Assembly (NCBI GenBank): GCA_965153355.1
Contig: OZ231127.1
Location: 51,584,001 to 51,648,000, forward strand
From: Flaccisagitta enflata
Lineage: Eukaryota > Chaetognatha > Sagittoidea > Aphragmophora
Length of the DNA: 64,000 bases
Direction: 5' to 3'
The position numbers and the translations under genes are program-made. The notes beneath the pieces were generated by a model, which searched no databases, was not told the DNA's origin, and was given only the letters and a program-made list of their open reading frames with translations. Below, piece after piece: positions 10,166 to 21,971 of this stretch (positions are counted from its first letter, which is position 1; the number at the start of each line of letters is the position of its first letter).

Positions 10166-10692
10166 GGGCAGCGGCCCCAAAGGGCCGATGTCCTGTAGAA
10201 TACAGGGGGGAATTTCGAGATGTCCGTCCATCCGTCCTTCCGTCTTTCCGTCCTTCCGTCCGCCCCCTCCCCTCCGTTGACCATCAAGGCCTCAAATTAG
10301 CCCTCCCAGGACTCAATTTAGCCCTCCAGGCCTAAAATCAGCCCTCTTGGCTTCAAATCAGCCCCCCTCCCATGCCCTAAATCTGCCTCTCAGACCTCAA
10401 ATCTGCCCTCCAGACCTTCAATCAGCCCTCCCAGCTTATAACCAGCCCGCCAAACCTCAAATCTGCTCTCCAAGCCTTAATTATGCCCTCCAACCCTCAG
10501 ATATGCCTTCAGTGGCATAAATCAGCCATCTAGAGCCCCCTCAGGATGGACAGACGTCTTGAAATTCCCCCTGCGTTCTACAGGACATCGGCCCTTTGGG
10601 GCCGCTGCCTTGCTCTCACTCCACTTCTTCACTGGATCACTCAGCAGGGCATCGGGCACCGCTGACCATGTGCGATCCTTGGATGACTAGTT
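10166..10692 (-). mobile_element. HINE-like element, lineage F, complete
   Basis: GGGCAGCGGCCCCAAAGGGC and GATGTCCTGTAGAATACAGG, then a CCGTCC/CCTTCC tract. The core (10285-10530) is a 20-bp array of AGGCCTCAAATCAGCCCTCC-like units. The inverted block is GAAATTCCCCCTGCGTTCTA to GGGGCCGCTGCC, and the cap ends GGATGACTAGTT. Confidence 0.8.
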
Positions 10693-10705
10693 CTTCTTCC
10701 TTTTT

Positions 10706-11306
10706 GGGCAGCGGCCCCGGAGGGGCCGATGACCTATGATTCCACATAGGGCAATTTTCTCCGGTTTCCATTTTCCGTACGCCCCCCCCTCCCCAAAGCC
10801 TCAAAACAGACCTCCCAAACTGCAAATGAAGCCCTTCTGACCCCAAATAAGGCCTGTTACACCCAAAATCTGGCCTTACAGACCCCAAATCAGACCATTC
10901 TGGCCCTAAATAAGGCCTCTCAGACCCCAAATCAGGCCTCCCAGACCCCAAATTAGGTTTCGAAGACCCCAAATCAGGCTGCTCAGACCCCAAATTAAAT
11001 CTCTCAGACCCCAAATCAGGCCTCGCAGACCCCAAATCAGACCATTCAGACCCCAAATTAGACCCCTCAGACCTAATATCAGGCCTTTCAGACCCCAAAC
11101 CACACCTCTCAGACCCTAGATCAGACCTTTCAGACCCAAAATCAGGCCCTTCAAACCAGCTTCTCAAACCAGAGAAAATTGCCCTATGTGGAATCATAGG
11201 TCATCGGTTCCTCCGGGGCCGCTGCCCCTCTCACAATCTCAAACCCACAAACACTAACTTAGGGGCATCGGGTACCGCTGACCATGTAACGTTTTTGCGA
11301 CTAATT
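10706..11306 (-). mobile_element. HINE-like element, lineage G, complete
   Basis: The G hairpin block is GGGCAGCGGCCCCGGAGGGG, then GACCTATGATTCCACATAGG and GCAATTTTCTCCGG. The core is about fifteen units of CAGACCCCAAATCAGGCCTC (10800-11150). The inverted block follows (AATTGCCCTATGTGGAATCA to GGGGCCGCTGCCC). The G cap is GGTACCGCTGACCATGTAAC then TTTTTGCGACTAATT. It differs from E and F in both the cap and the hairpin block. Confidence 0.8.
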
Positions 11307-11455
11307 TTTCTTCTTCTTCTTCTTCTTCTTCTTCTTCTTCTTCTTCGTCTTCTTCTTCTTCTTCTTCTTCTTCTTCTTCTTCTTCTTCTTCTTCTTCTTC
11401 TTCTTCTTCTTCTTCTTCTTCTTCTTCTTCTTCGTCTTCTTCTTCTTTGTTTTCT
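11307..11455. repeat. (TTC)n microsatellite
   Basis: TTC array with two G interruptions (TTCGTC), starting directly after the cap of the G element. The poly-Glu frame on the minus strand is an artefact. Confidence 0.95.
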
Positions 11456-11931
11456 CTAGCGACGAAAATAGCGGAAGAACATCGATCCTTGAAATGACAA
11501 AGAAAGATATTTGGCAGATAATGGTTCATTAGAATCGACCCTGACGAAAATCAAGCGGCAACAATCACCGTTTGTACTTAGGAGACATAATCACAAATGA
11601 TGGAAAAAATAAAGAAAATTTAAATGCAAGGAAAACGCGATTACAAAGCACGACAATTATTATTAATACCATAGCATCAAGTGAAATACTAAAGACGTGA
11701 AATCTGCCACCAAAAAATGAAGCGCTTCACCCGACTTTTGCATCAATAGTGGGTTAATTGTCTATCCACAAATGTTATCATTGCTCAAGATGTCACTGGA
11801 TACACTTGATATGTACGTCTGCTCCATATTCTATGCTTTAAACCGCCTTTTGATAAATAATTCTCATGGAAAATGTCAAGAATATAGAGATTATTAGTGA
11901 AATTCTGTTGACATTTTTTTTTATTTTCTCA
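11456..11931. other. Unassigned AT-rich sequence
   Basis: Non-repetitive sequence between the TTC array and a small inverted-repeat element. Open frames are short and resemble no family I know. Confidence 0.3.
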
Positions 11932-12072
11932 GGTCGAAATTATAAGAAAGCCACACCCAGAAGAATTTTGCATTTTCAAAAACATAGTTCTCTCTAAAAA
12001 CGATTTGGGAAGAAAACTATGTTCTTCGTTTTTTCATTTTTTCATTTTCTATGCAAACTTATAATTTCGACC
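11932..12072. mobile_element. Short inverted-repeat element (GGTCGAAATTATAAG)
   Basis: GGTCGAAATTATAAG at 11932-11946 is exactly mirrored by CTTATAATTTCGACC ending at 12072. Inside, ACATAGTT and AACTATGT form a second inverted pair. The 141-bp unit could be a tiny MITE or simply a hairpin, and no clear target duplication is seen. Confidence 0.45.
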
Positions 12073-12344
12073 AACCCCTTGTCAGTGACAAAATAGAAAT
12101 TTGAAGAAATTTTCAGTAAATCTTTTTCAGTAATTCATGCTAAATCTGAGTCTCTTGGTAAACGGATGCAAATTTTGCTTTCAAATATCATGCATGTCTT
12201 ATCTCAATCACTTTTAATCACTTGTTTTTCTATTTTCACTCGTGCATATTTTCTATTTTGACCCGTTTTGATACCCTAAATGTTGGCTTCGCGGGCACGC
12301 TGTCTAAACAAAGTAGAGACGGCAGTTCTCTTAGAACTGTATGA

Positions 12345-12821
12345 CAAAAAATGTGTTTTCTGACAAACGCGGAGGCATGGGACCTGAACAAAGGGGACGA
12401 AACAGAACTAGAAAAAATGGAGATAAATGCCCTAAAACTCCTTTTCAATCTTCCCATCCATATTCCAAGTGTAGCCATACTATACACTTTTGGAATCCCA
12501 TACCCCTCCCTTCGAGTTCATAAAATGCTACTACTATACCTGCACAGGTTACTTACAAATGACGACGATGACTGGATGAAAAAATCTCTCCTCACCCTCC
12601 AGTCTCTAAATATTGGATGGTTCAAAAAGATTATGTCACTCATTGAACTATACAAATTGCCATTGGATTTTGAGAACATAAGACGCCACCCACCCGGTGA
12701 ATGGAAGTACAAAGTACTAGTAAGCATTGAAAAAAAGAATAAGGAAAGACTGCTACAAGATTGCCAAAAAGTTGTAGATGGAGTAGAAGTAAGAAAAACC
12801 GAAACATCGACAATCTCATAG
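12345..12821 (+). pseudogene. Non-LTR retrotransposon polymerase, C-terminal fragment
   Basis: An open frame of about 156 codons resembles the region after the reverse-transcriptase domain in ORF2 proteins of non-LTR elements. Visible phrases are NAEAW then LNKGDETELEKMEINALK, LLFNLP, IPSVAILYTFG, a LRVHK helix, a tryptophan-containing WMKKSLLTL stretch, NIGWFKKI and KNKERLLQDC near the end. This order (metal-binding core lost, helical 'ETELEKMEI...LPxxxPxxAIL' segment, then a Lys/Glu-rich tail) is familiar from Jockey/CR1-group C-termini. An in-frame TGA at 12342-12344 closes the frame on the left, and no YADD-type catalytic motif is seen upstream. The protein is therefore broken. Function at this locus: none expected. 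Confidence 0.6.
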
Positions 12822-13553
<732 letters not shown>

Positions 13554-13740
13554 AAAAATTCGATGGTGACATTAGACCGAGGGCAACGACATTAACAATG
13601 AGTTTATCAATGAATTGATGTAAGAATACATACAAGATTACTAAGCTAGGAATTATTAATGCGGCTTCGAAAAATAACCTGTTAAAGTTATTGTATTTTT
13701 TTCAAAATGTAAATATGAATAGCAAGAAAATGACAAGAAA

Positions 13741-13977
<237 letters not shown>

Positions 13978-14138
13978 CAATAACAACAGCAACAGCATCA
14001 ACAACATCAACAACGCGTATCATTTTAGTGGGTCAACCCGGCACTTTATGGAGTTAGTATGCTTGCATTCTCAAATGACCTAAAAACACACTTGGGGGAA
14101 AGAGAGGACGTTGCAACTAGTTACGCATTTTCTTTTTT

Positions 14139-14412
14139 AGATGCTTCCGCTAGGAAAGCATTTCTATAAGAGGTTTAGTCGGTTTATCCATCTGTCCATC
14201 CTCCGTCCATCCGTCCATCCATCCGTCCGTCCATCTGTCCCTCTATCCATCTGTTCGACCGTTCGTCCGTAAGACCATCCGTCTGTCCGTCCGTCTGCCT
14301 TTCCATCAGTCCATCTGTCCGTCCGTCCGTCCATCCTTCCGTCTGTCCATCTGTCCATCCTTCCGTCTGTCCGTCCCTCCGGCTGTCCGTCTGTCCATCC
14401 ATCCGTCTGACT
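14139..14412 (-). mobile_element. HINE-like element, lineage C, hairpin end plus (GTCC/ATCC)n tract
   Basis: TTTTTT then AGATGCTTCCGCTAGGAAAG and CATTTCTATAAGAGG is a mutated form of the C hairpin. It is followed by 220 bp of CCATCTGTCCGTCC-type repeats. The AACAAGCCCG cap is not recognisable. Confidence 0.55.
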
Positions 14413-14435
14413 TGAAGTAAGTTAAGTGCTAGAGA

Positions 14436-14496
14436 CCAATGGACCGATGGACCGACGGACAAACAAAGCGGGTTGTAGAGTCGCGTGCATGTAACT
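14436..14496 (+). mobile_element. HINE-like lineage A, 3' end fragment
   Basis: GGACCGACGGACAAACAAAG, then CGGGTTGTAGAGTCGCGTGC and a partly decayed second stem arm ATGTAACT before AAAAA. Confidence 0.6.
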
Positions 14497-14609
14497 AAAA
14501 AGACCTGATCGTCTAGTCATACTAATATCCTTCAACCCCTTTTCAATGCCTGTTCAATGTGCCGAGTCAGAACATTTGGAACTGTTTACAGACCCGGCAT
14601 TTGGTCAAC

Positions 14610-14724
14610 AGGGGGAGGGGGTGGTCGGAAGGACAGATGGACGGAAGGACTGACGGATGGACGGACGTCTGGAAATTCCCCCCTGGGTCCTACAGGACAT
14701 CGGCCCTTTGGGGCCGCTGCCCTA
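14610..14724 (+). mobile_element. Lineage F, 3' end fragment
   Basis: A GGACAGATGGACGGAAGGAC tract is followed by GTCTGGAAATTCCCCCCTGG, CCTACAGGACATCGGCCC and GGGGCCGCTGCCC. The left cap and first inverted block are absent. Confidence 0.65.
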
Positions 14725-14735
14725 AAAAAAATGTA

Positions 14736-14775
14736 ATGGACCGACAAAGCGGGTGCAGTCTTGTAGCATGCGACT
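14736..14775 (+). mobile_element. HINE-like lineage A, short 3' end fragment
   Basis: GGACCGACAAAGCGGGTGCA, then GTAGCATGCGACT followed by AGAAA. It directly follows the F fragment. Confidence 0.5.
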
Positions 14776-14798
14776 AGAAAGTGACATTCTTTAAAAAA

Positions 14799-14977
14799 AG
14801 GCCGGATACACAGCTACCCTAGTCGCGTGTGGGTGGGCAGGAGCAATGCTAAAGAAGGTCACTAGGGCATCTGGGCAGGAGCTGTATGCTTAAAAAGCTC
14901 AAAAACGCTGAAAAAGTAAAAAGGGTACGGACCGACTGACCAACATGGCGGGGTGTAGAGTCGCATAGCACTTGACT
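14799..14977 (+). mobile_element. HINE-like lineage A, complete short copy
   Basis: The cap AAGGCCGGATACACAGCTAC is followed by AGTCGCGTGTGGGTGGGCAG. The body carries GTCACTAGGGCATCTGGGCA. GGACCGACTGACCAACATGG follows, and GTAGAGTCGCATAGCACTTG closes in ACT before AAAAA. The subterminal AGTCGCGTG pairs with the mutated 3' hairpin. Confidence 0.75.
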
Positions 14978-15004
14978 AAAAAGTGTAATTCTTTTGTAGC
15001 TTTC

Positions 15005-15120
<116 letters not shown>

Positions 15121-15234
15121 GGAATGGTTCTTTGTTTTTCTCCTCTTCTATTTCTTGCCTTTTGTTTCTCCTCCCCTTCCTTCTTTTCTCGTCCATTTGT
15201 TCTCCTCAAGGAAATGTGCGGTGGACCAAAAGTC

Positions 15235-16352
<1,118 letters not shown>

Positions 16353-16419
16353 AACAAACGTTAAAACATCAAGAAAAACAACAAAAAGAAAAAGAAAAAG
16401 AAAAAGAAAAAAAACTATG

Positions 16420-16596
16420 TGTTTTAATTCATTTGCCACGGCCAAGTGTTTTCCAATGTAGTGGCGCCAAGTTTTCTTTCCCCGCTTGTTTCTAGATCGC
16501 GATTTTAATTTCATATCATCACCATCATCGTCGATTTCTGCATCATCGTCTTCATCGTCATTGGAATCAGGCTCAGGTTCATTATAATTTTCGACG
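16420..16596 (-). other. Candidate acidic coding remnant
   Basis: On the minus strand a frame reads an acidic stretch (EPEPDSNDDEDDD, then DDDGDD), then basic residues and KTWRHYIGKHLAVANELK. It is more protein-like than the surrounding sequence, but the GAT/GAC richness may just be a degraded trinucleotide repeat. It abuts a lineage B element at 16597. No family recognised. Confidence 0.15.
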
Positions 16597-16715
16597 AACA
16601 AGGCCAAGTAGCCATAAGGTGCGACATGTGTATTATCAAACAAATGCGTTACCTGATCATCCAACCGACTGACCAATTGACACAGCCAGTTACATAGAGG
16701 TGCTTTGTCGCACCT
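16597..16715 (+). mobile_element. HINE-like lineage B, complete 119-bp copy
   Basis: Cap AACAAGGCCAAGTAGCC, then the subterminal AGGTGCGACA. The middle holds CAAATGCGTTACCTGATCAT and CCAACCGACTGACCAATTGA. The 3' hairpin AGGTGCTTTGTCGCACCT precedes AAAAA. AGGTGCGACA pairs exactly with TGTCGCACCT. Confidence 0.8.
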
Positions 16716-16812
16716 AAAAATGGGAATCATCGGTATCACCGTCATCACTATTGTCTAAAGATGTAACCGTGGCCTTCTTCTCCTTCTTCTACTTCCTTGT
16801 CCTCTTCTTTTA

Positions 16813-17553
16813 AGTCGCCTGCACGCGACTCTACAACCCGCTTAGTTCGTCCGTCCATCGGTTGGTCACATTTTACTTTTTTTGGGCAGCGGCCCCAAAG
16901 GGGACGAAGTCCTGTAGAACACAGGGGGACTTTCGTGCGTTCGTCCGTCTGTTTGTTTGTTTGTTCGTTCGTCCCCCCTCCCCCCCATCAGCCCCCTCAG
17001 GCCCCAAATCCAGTCTCTCAGGTCTCAAATCTGGCCTCCCAGGCCTGAAATCCAGCCTCTCAGGCCTGAAATCCGGCCTCTCAGGCCTTCAATCCGGCCC
17101 CTCAGGCCTCAAATCCTGCCCCTCAAATTTTGTCTCTCAGGTCTCAAATCTGTTTTGTCAGGTCCCAAATCCGGCCTGTAAGGCCTCAAATAAGCCCTCT
17201 CAGCCCTCAAATTAGGCCTCACAGGCCTGAAAGTAGCGCTGTCAGGCATCAAATCAGATCTGATGGCCATTTATGCCTTGGACAAGCCTTCAGACTCTTG
17301 AAGTGCACAATAGCATCTCATCAATGTTGTCAGGCAGGAGGAATGAAAGTCCCCCTGTGTTCTACAGGACTTTGTCCCCTTTGGGGCTGCTACCCTGCTT
17401 CCCCTCTCACAAATTAGCAATCATGCAAAGCAGGGCAATGGGTATCGCTGACCACATATTGCCCTTGGGCGACCTGTTATGATTTTATTTTCTTTGACCT
17501 CACTGCCTCTGCCCAAATGGTCTAGTGACCTCAAATACAGCCCCTGCCCACCC
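16813..17553 (-). mobile_element. HINE-like lineage A split by an E element
   Basis: The hairpin AGTCGCCTGCACGCGACT, CTACAACCCGCTTAG and GTCCGTCCATCGGTTGGTCA are on the left. After the nested E element (16884-17478) the body resumes: TTTGACCTCACTGCCTCTGC, CCAAATGGTCTAGTGACCTC and CAGCCCCTGCCCACCC. The terminal cap is missing where G-type array sequence begins. The intact copy at 50453-50640 shows the two halves belong together. Confidence 0.8.
16884..17478 (-). mobile_element. HINE-like lineage E nested in lineage A
   Basis: Left block GGGCAGCGGCCCCAAAGGGG with TGTAGAACACAGGGGGACTT, then a GTTCGTCCG/GTTTGTTTG tract. The core is a 20-bp array of CTCAGGCCTCAAATCTGGCC units (16995-17260). Right block AAAGTCCCCCTGTGTTCTAC to GGGGCTGCTACCC, and cap to GGGCGACCTGTT. 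It is inserted in the T-run of the host element. Confidence 0.85.
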
Positions 17554-17956
17554 TTAAATCAGACCTCTCGGACCCCAAATCAGACCTCTCAGACCTCAAA
17601 ATAGGCATATCAGACCCTATATCAGGCCTCCCAGACTCTAATTCAGGCCTCTCTGACCCCAAATCAGGCCCCCAACACCCAACTCATGCCTATCAGACCC
17701 AACTCTGGCCTCTTAAATGGTCAAACCACAAGTCAGGCCTCTCACACCCTAGTTCAAGCCCCCAGACCCCCAGTCTTTCAGACCCTAACTCAGGCCTCAC
17801 AGACCCACCTCAGTCCTCTCATACACTAAATCAAGCCCCTCAGACCTCCCAGACCCTATATCAGGCCCGTCCAACCTCCCAGAACTCAAATTAGACCATA
17901 CAGACCTCAAAATAGTCTTCACTGAAATTCATCCTGCGTGGAATCATAGGTCATCT

Positions 17957-18758
17957 TAGTCCAGGTTGTTGAAGAAAGGTCTCGGCTTTTCTGGCACAAA
18001 GCATAAAAATTTGGATACTAGTATTTTAAGCCATGTAGATCATGACTAGGATAGGTGCACATAAAAGATATTTGAGCACCTATCTTAAAAATTCATTGAA
18101 AATTTTCAAAAGCATGCCTTTGCCAAACCGCTTTAGTGAGGGAAGTAAAATTTGATGAACTAAAAAATATGTATTTTGTACATATGCACACCAAATTTCA
18201 GCTATCTAGCTTTATCAGAACCAGAGATATAGCTGATTTACTTTAAAAATTGCATTTTTTTGGAAAAGGGGCATTTTTGAGAAAAATACATCCAAAAGTA
18301 AATTGGCTATATCTGTGCTTCTAGTAAAGCTATAGAGCTGAGATTTGGTATGGACATGTATAAAACACATTTTTTCTTGCTCATAAAATTTCATTGCCCC
18401 TAGTCATACGGTTTGGCGATGGTATGGTTTTTTAAATTTCAAATGAATTTTTAGTTACGGACACGCAACTCTACACCTTGCCGTGTCGGTCGGTTGGTAG
18501 GTTGGTCGGTTGGTCGGTCGGTTGGTTGGTAGGTCACATTTTTGAATTCCGAGCGGTTTTTGCATTATTGCTCCTGCCCAACAGTCCGCGACTGGATTGC
18601 CGTGTATCCCGCCTTGTTTAGATAGGTGCTCATATTTTTTTGACCTGCACCTATTGTAATCATGATCTACATAAATTTTAATGCTTGTGTGTAAATTTTT
18701 AAGCTTTGTGCCAAGAAAACCGAGTTTGCTTAATTTCATGCATCAACAGACTGGACTA
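17957..18758. mobile_element. Palindromic (foldback) element P with nested lineage A copy
   Basis: The ends TAGTCCAG and CTGGACTA are inverted, and the arms match over roughly 300 bp. Paired landmarks are GGCACAAAG/CTTTGTGCC, GAGCACCTATCTTA, GCCAAACCG/CGGTTTGGC and TATATCTG-type sequence around the centre (about 18255-18265). The right arm is longer because a 166-bp lineage A element sits at 18454-18619. No coding capacity. No convincing target duplication was found. Confidence 0.75.
18454..18619 (-). mobile_element. HINE-like lineage A inside palindrome P, with readable empty site
   Basis: GTTACGGACACGCAACTCTA, then GTCGGTCGGTTGGT repeats, TTGCTCCTGCCCAACAGTCC, GCGACTGGATTGCCGTGTAT and CCCGCCTTGTTT. 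The left arm of P (TATCTTAAAAATTCA, reverse complement TGAATTTTTAAGATA) supplies the target without the element. Comparison puts the insertion between the two T's of CTATCT|TAAAAATT, with no target duplication. Confidence 0.85.
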
Positions 18759-18874
18759 TCTGCGTCTCCCAAGCCGCTGCCCCTCTCACCATCATATCCT
18801 TATATAAACTAACTTAGGGGCATCAGGTACCGCTGACCATGTAACGCTTTTGCGACTATAATTTTGTTTTTCTT

Positions 18875-18876
18875 TT

Positions 18877-18907
<31 letters not shown>

Positions 18908-18975
18908 TTCGTCTTCTTCTTCTTCTTCTTCCTCTTCCTCTTCCTCTTCCTCTTCTTCTTCTTCTTCTTCTTCCA
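18875..18975. repeat. (TTC)n microsatellite
   Basis: TTC array with TTATTCGTC and CTCTTC variants, starting directly after the G cap, as the array at 11307 does. Confidence 0.95.
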
Positions 18976-19001
18976 GTTAGGGCCGTAGGCCTTAGGAGAC
19001 C

Positions 19002-19563
19002 GTGATCGAGACCTCCTCCAGACCCATGGAACCATAATTAGGGTTCCATGGTCACCAAAACTCATGAAAACACTCCCTTCTTTGACGTCTCCCATTGGAA
19101 GAGGAGGCGGAGGGCTTGAGGAGGGCTTGTGGAGGACTTTTGGAGGCCCTCTTTCTCCTCCATTGCTCGAGGCATATATGATAGCATCCCTGATATTGAC
19201 CATGAAATCTTTGTAGAATAATTTTAGGAGGTGTTTGGAGTAAGCTTTTAGGCAGTGGAAACATGATTTTCTGCATCTGCCACAACTTTCAAATCATTTT
19301 TTATTGCATGATTCTTAAGTGCCAAATCATGATTTTGTTGAGATGATTCAATAAAGAATTTAGATTGTCAGATTGAAAACTTGATACTGTTGGACTTTGG
19401 TATTGTTATATCATTATAAGTTTGTTAAAGGTGATAAAAAATTGATTAGTTGATGTTGATTTTTTCTTCCATAGATAGATTTGAGTCTTAAATTTTATCT
19501 TATTAATGAAAATGATCAGTATTTTGAAAAAAAAAAATATTATAAGATAGTATGTTTTAGCAA
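19002..19563. other. Unassigned sequence with a small hairpin
   Basis: CCATGGAACC and GGTTCCATGG (about 19024-19049) form a 10-bp stem. A G-rich tract with GGAGGGCTTG repeats follows (19095-19145). Nothing else recognised. Confidence 0.35.
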
Positions 19564-19636
19564 AACAAGGCCAACACCTTTAAGTCGCGTGCGAGATGAT
19601 GGTAACTGAATTGACCCGACTCCTTATTGTATCACT

Positions 19637-20112
19637 TTATTGACTTAATCCAGACTTAAACCAGACTTAAACCAGACTTAAACCAGACTTAAACCAGACT
19701 TAAACCAGACTTAAACCAGACTTAAACCAGACTTAAACCAGACTTAAACCAGACTTAAACCAGACTTAAACCAGACTTAAACCAGACTTTAACTAGACTC
19801 AAACCAGACTCAAACCAGACTCAAACCAGACTCAAACCAGACTCAAACCAGACTCAAGCCAGACTCAAGCCAGACTCAAAGCAGACTCAAGCCAGACTCA
19901 AGCCAGACTCAAGCCAGACTCAAGCCAGACTCAAACTAGACTCAAACTAGACTCAAACTAGACTCAAACCAGACTAGACTTAAACCAGACCTAAACCAGA
20001 CCTAAACCAGACTTAAACCAGACTTAAACCAGACTTAAACCAGACTTAAACTAGATCTTAACCAAACTTAAACCAGACCTTAACCAAACTTAAATCAGAT
20101 CTAAACCAGACT
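19637..20112. repeat. 11-bp minisatellite (CCAGACTTAAA)n
   Basis: About forty units. The first block is CCAGACTTAAA, the middle block shifts to CCAGACTCAAA/CCAGACTCAAG, then CTAGACTCAAA, and TTAAA forms return at the end. The block-wise variants show successive expansions. Confidence 0.95.
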
Positions 20113-21010
20113 TAAAATGATGTAAAATGGAATGACTTATAGTGACTCAGAATGACTTATAGTGACTCAGAATGACAAAGAATGACTTAAAATGACTAAA
20201 AATGACTTAAAATGATTTAAAATGACTTAAAATGATGTAAAATGACAAAAAATGACAAAAACTGCAATCACAAAAAAAAATGACCTAAATTGACTTAGAA
20301 TGACTTAGAATGACTAAGATTGACTAAAAATGACTTAAAATGACTTGAAAAGACATAAAACGGCGAAAAAATGCTAAACCTTACAGACTCGGACTGACTT
20401 ATAGTGACTCAGAATGACTTCTAGTGACTCAGAATGACTTCTAGTGACTCAGAATGACTTCTAGTGACTCAGAATGACTAAGAATGACTTAACTCTTAAG
20501 CCAAACTTATACTAGACTAAAACCAGACTTAAACCAGACATAAACCAGACCAGAATCAGACATAAACCAGACTTAAACCTGACCTAAACCAGACTTAAAC
20601 CAGACTTAAACCAGATTTAAACCAGACTTTAACCAGACTTAACCAGACTCAAACCAGACTTAAAATGACTTAGAATTACTAAGAATGACTTGAAGGGAAT
20701 TGAGATGACTTGAAATAATTTTAGATGGTGCAAAATGACAAAAACTTCAAAAGTCAAAAAATGACTTTAAGTGACTAAGAATGACTTAGAATGACTTAAG
20801 ATGACTTAGGATGACTTAGAATGACTTTGAATAACTTAAAATAACTTAAAATGACTTAAAATGACATAAAACAACAAAAACTTCACAAGTCAAAAAATGA
20901 CTTAAGGTGACTTAGAATGACTTGGAATGACTTAGAATGACTTAAAAGGACTTAGAATGACTTAGAATAACTTAAAATGACCTGAAATGACTGAAAATAA
21001 CATAAAGCAA
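20113..21010. repeat. 10-bp minisatellite (AATGACTTAR)n, with a returning CCAGACTTAAA block
   Basis: Units of AATGACTTAG or AATGACTTAA dominate. A 20-bp higher-order form AGTGACTCAGAATGACTTMT occurs at 20130-20175 and 20395-20480. CCAGACTTAAA units return at 20510-20660. Patches of AATGACAAAAACT separate sub-blocks. Confidence 0.9.
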
Positions 21011-21105
21011 CAAAAAAAAGCTAACGAAAGCAAAGTGTGACCGACGGACCGACGGACCGACCGACAGACGGACAGAGTGGGTCATAGAGTCGCGTGCACA
21101 CGACT

Positions 21106-21610
21106 AAAAACTTAAGATATGTAATATCTACTATTGCTTCTTTAATTTTAAAAAAATAGGATTTGTTTCTTTCTGTTGTGATAGGAAGTAAGAATCAAAG
21201 TAATGGCCTAAATATAATTTATTTCTATCTGTTGCTATTTAAAATTTCATAGATCCTTAAAAATGATTTCAATATTTTGTGATCTTGGAACAGAACGAAA
21301 CAGCATTCTAAATTCCTGATAAATCTGAATCTAAAAGAAAAGTAGAGTTGACTGATTGCTTAATGTGATTAATGTTGTCAAAGACAACCCCTTAGCATGA
21401 TTTTAATATCTTAAAAACAAAACAGCCATTTTGGGCATCCCATCTTAGAGGGATCAAATCTGAAGTATTAGTTTTGTTATCTCCTGTTTTATCTCATTCC
21501 TACTATCTAAATGTTTTATTGTTTCTTTATGCTTCTCTGGTTTTCTTTGTTAATTTGTGTGTTTGTTCACTAATGCATAACATTAACAGCTACTTGATCA
21601 CTTTTGTAAA

Positions 21611-21613
<3 letters not shown>
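21106..21613. other. Unassigned AT-rich sequence
   Basis: No repeats, element termini or plausible coding frame seen between the lineage A 3' end and a short GA array. Confidence 0.3.

Positions 21614-21652
<39 letters not shown>
21614..21652. repeat. (GA)n microsatellite
   Basis: Pure GA tract of about 39 bp. Confidence 0.95.
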
Positions 21653-21656
<4 letters not shown>

Positions 21657-21754
21657 CTTTTATGAAACTCTTCTTATAACTAGAAGAAGAGAAATAATAC
21701 CAGGAGATTTCATAGGCAAAAATATACTGTGAAAACATGATTTGATAGAGCTTG

Positions 21755-21881
21755 TTAGAGCTTCCTCCTTGGAGAGTCTCCTAGAGTCCCGGAGAGTCTC
21801 AGAGACTTTGAGAGCTCTCCAAAGACTCTCTGAGACTCTCAGAGACTTGGAGAGCTCTCCGGGGTCTCCTAAGGCCTACGG
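21755..21881. repeat. GAGAGTCTC-rich block ending in a GGCC hairpin
   Basis: Repeated GGAGAGTCTC, AGAGACTT and GAGAGCTCTCC phrases are partly palindromic. They end in GTCTCCTAAGGCCTACGGCC, the exact reverse complement of GGCCGTAGGCCTTAGGAGAC at 18982-19001. Both copies adjoin a (TTC)n tract. Confidence 0.7.
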
Positions 21882-21971
21882 CCCTCACTCCTTCTTCTTC
21901 TTCTTCTTCTTTTTCTTCTTTTCCTTCTTGTCCTTCTCAAATACACCTGTGACGATCAGGAAATGTCGACT

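Larger units (their letters stand above)
17554..18862 (-). mobile_element. Lineage G element split by palindrome P
   Basis: An array of GACCCCAAATCAGACCTCTC-like units (17554-17900) leads to GCGTGGAATCATAGGTCATC. It is interrupted by P (17957-18758), then continues with CCGCTGCCCCTCTCACC, GGGGCATCAGGTACCGCTGA, CCATGTAACGC and TTTTGCGACTATAATT. The left hairpin block is missing. Confidence 0.7.
19564..21105 (+). mobile_element. HINE-like lineage A with 1.4-kb minisatellite core
   Basis: Cap AACAAGGCCAACACCTTTAA then AGTCGCGTGCGAG. The 3' end is GACCGACGGACCGACGGACC, then GTCATAGAGTCGCGTGCACA and CGACT before AAAAA. The core is filled by two tandem arrays. A sibling with the same cap and a core of about 80 bp is at 37927-38138, so the core expanded within this lineage. 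Confidence 0.8.

Noticed and set aside
14799-14977. Lineage A as canonical Helitron (5' TC, 3' CTRR, insertion between A and T)
   Set aside because: The 5' ends are AACAAGG, the clean empty site is TT, and an inverted subterminal block plus tetranucleotide tract fit Helentron-type elements better.
16420-16596. Acidic Asp/Glu stretch as a histone-chaperone-like exon
   Set aside because: The acidic stretch comes from a GAT/GAC-rich tract and no conserved domain follows. Kept only as a very low-confidence coding remnant.
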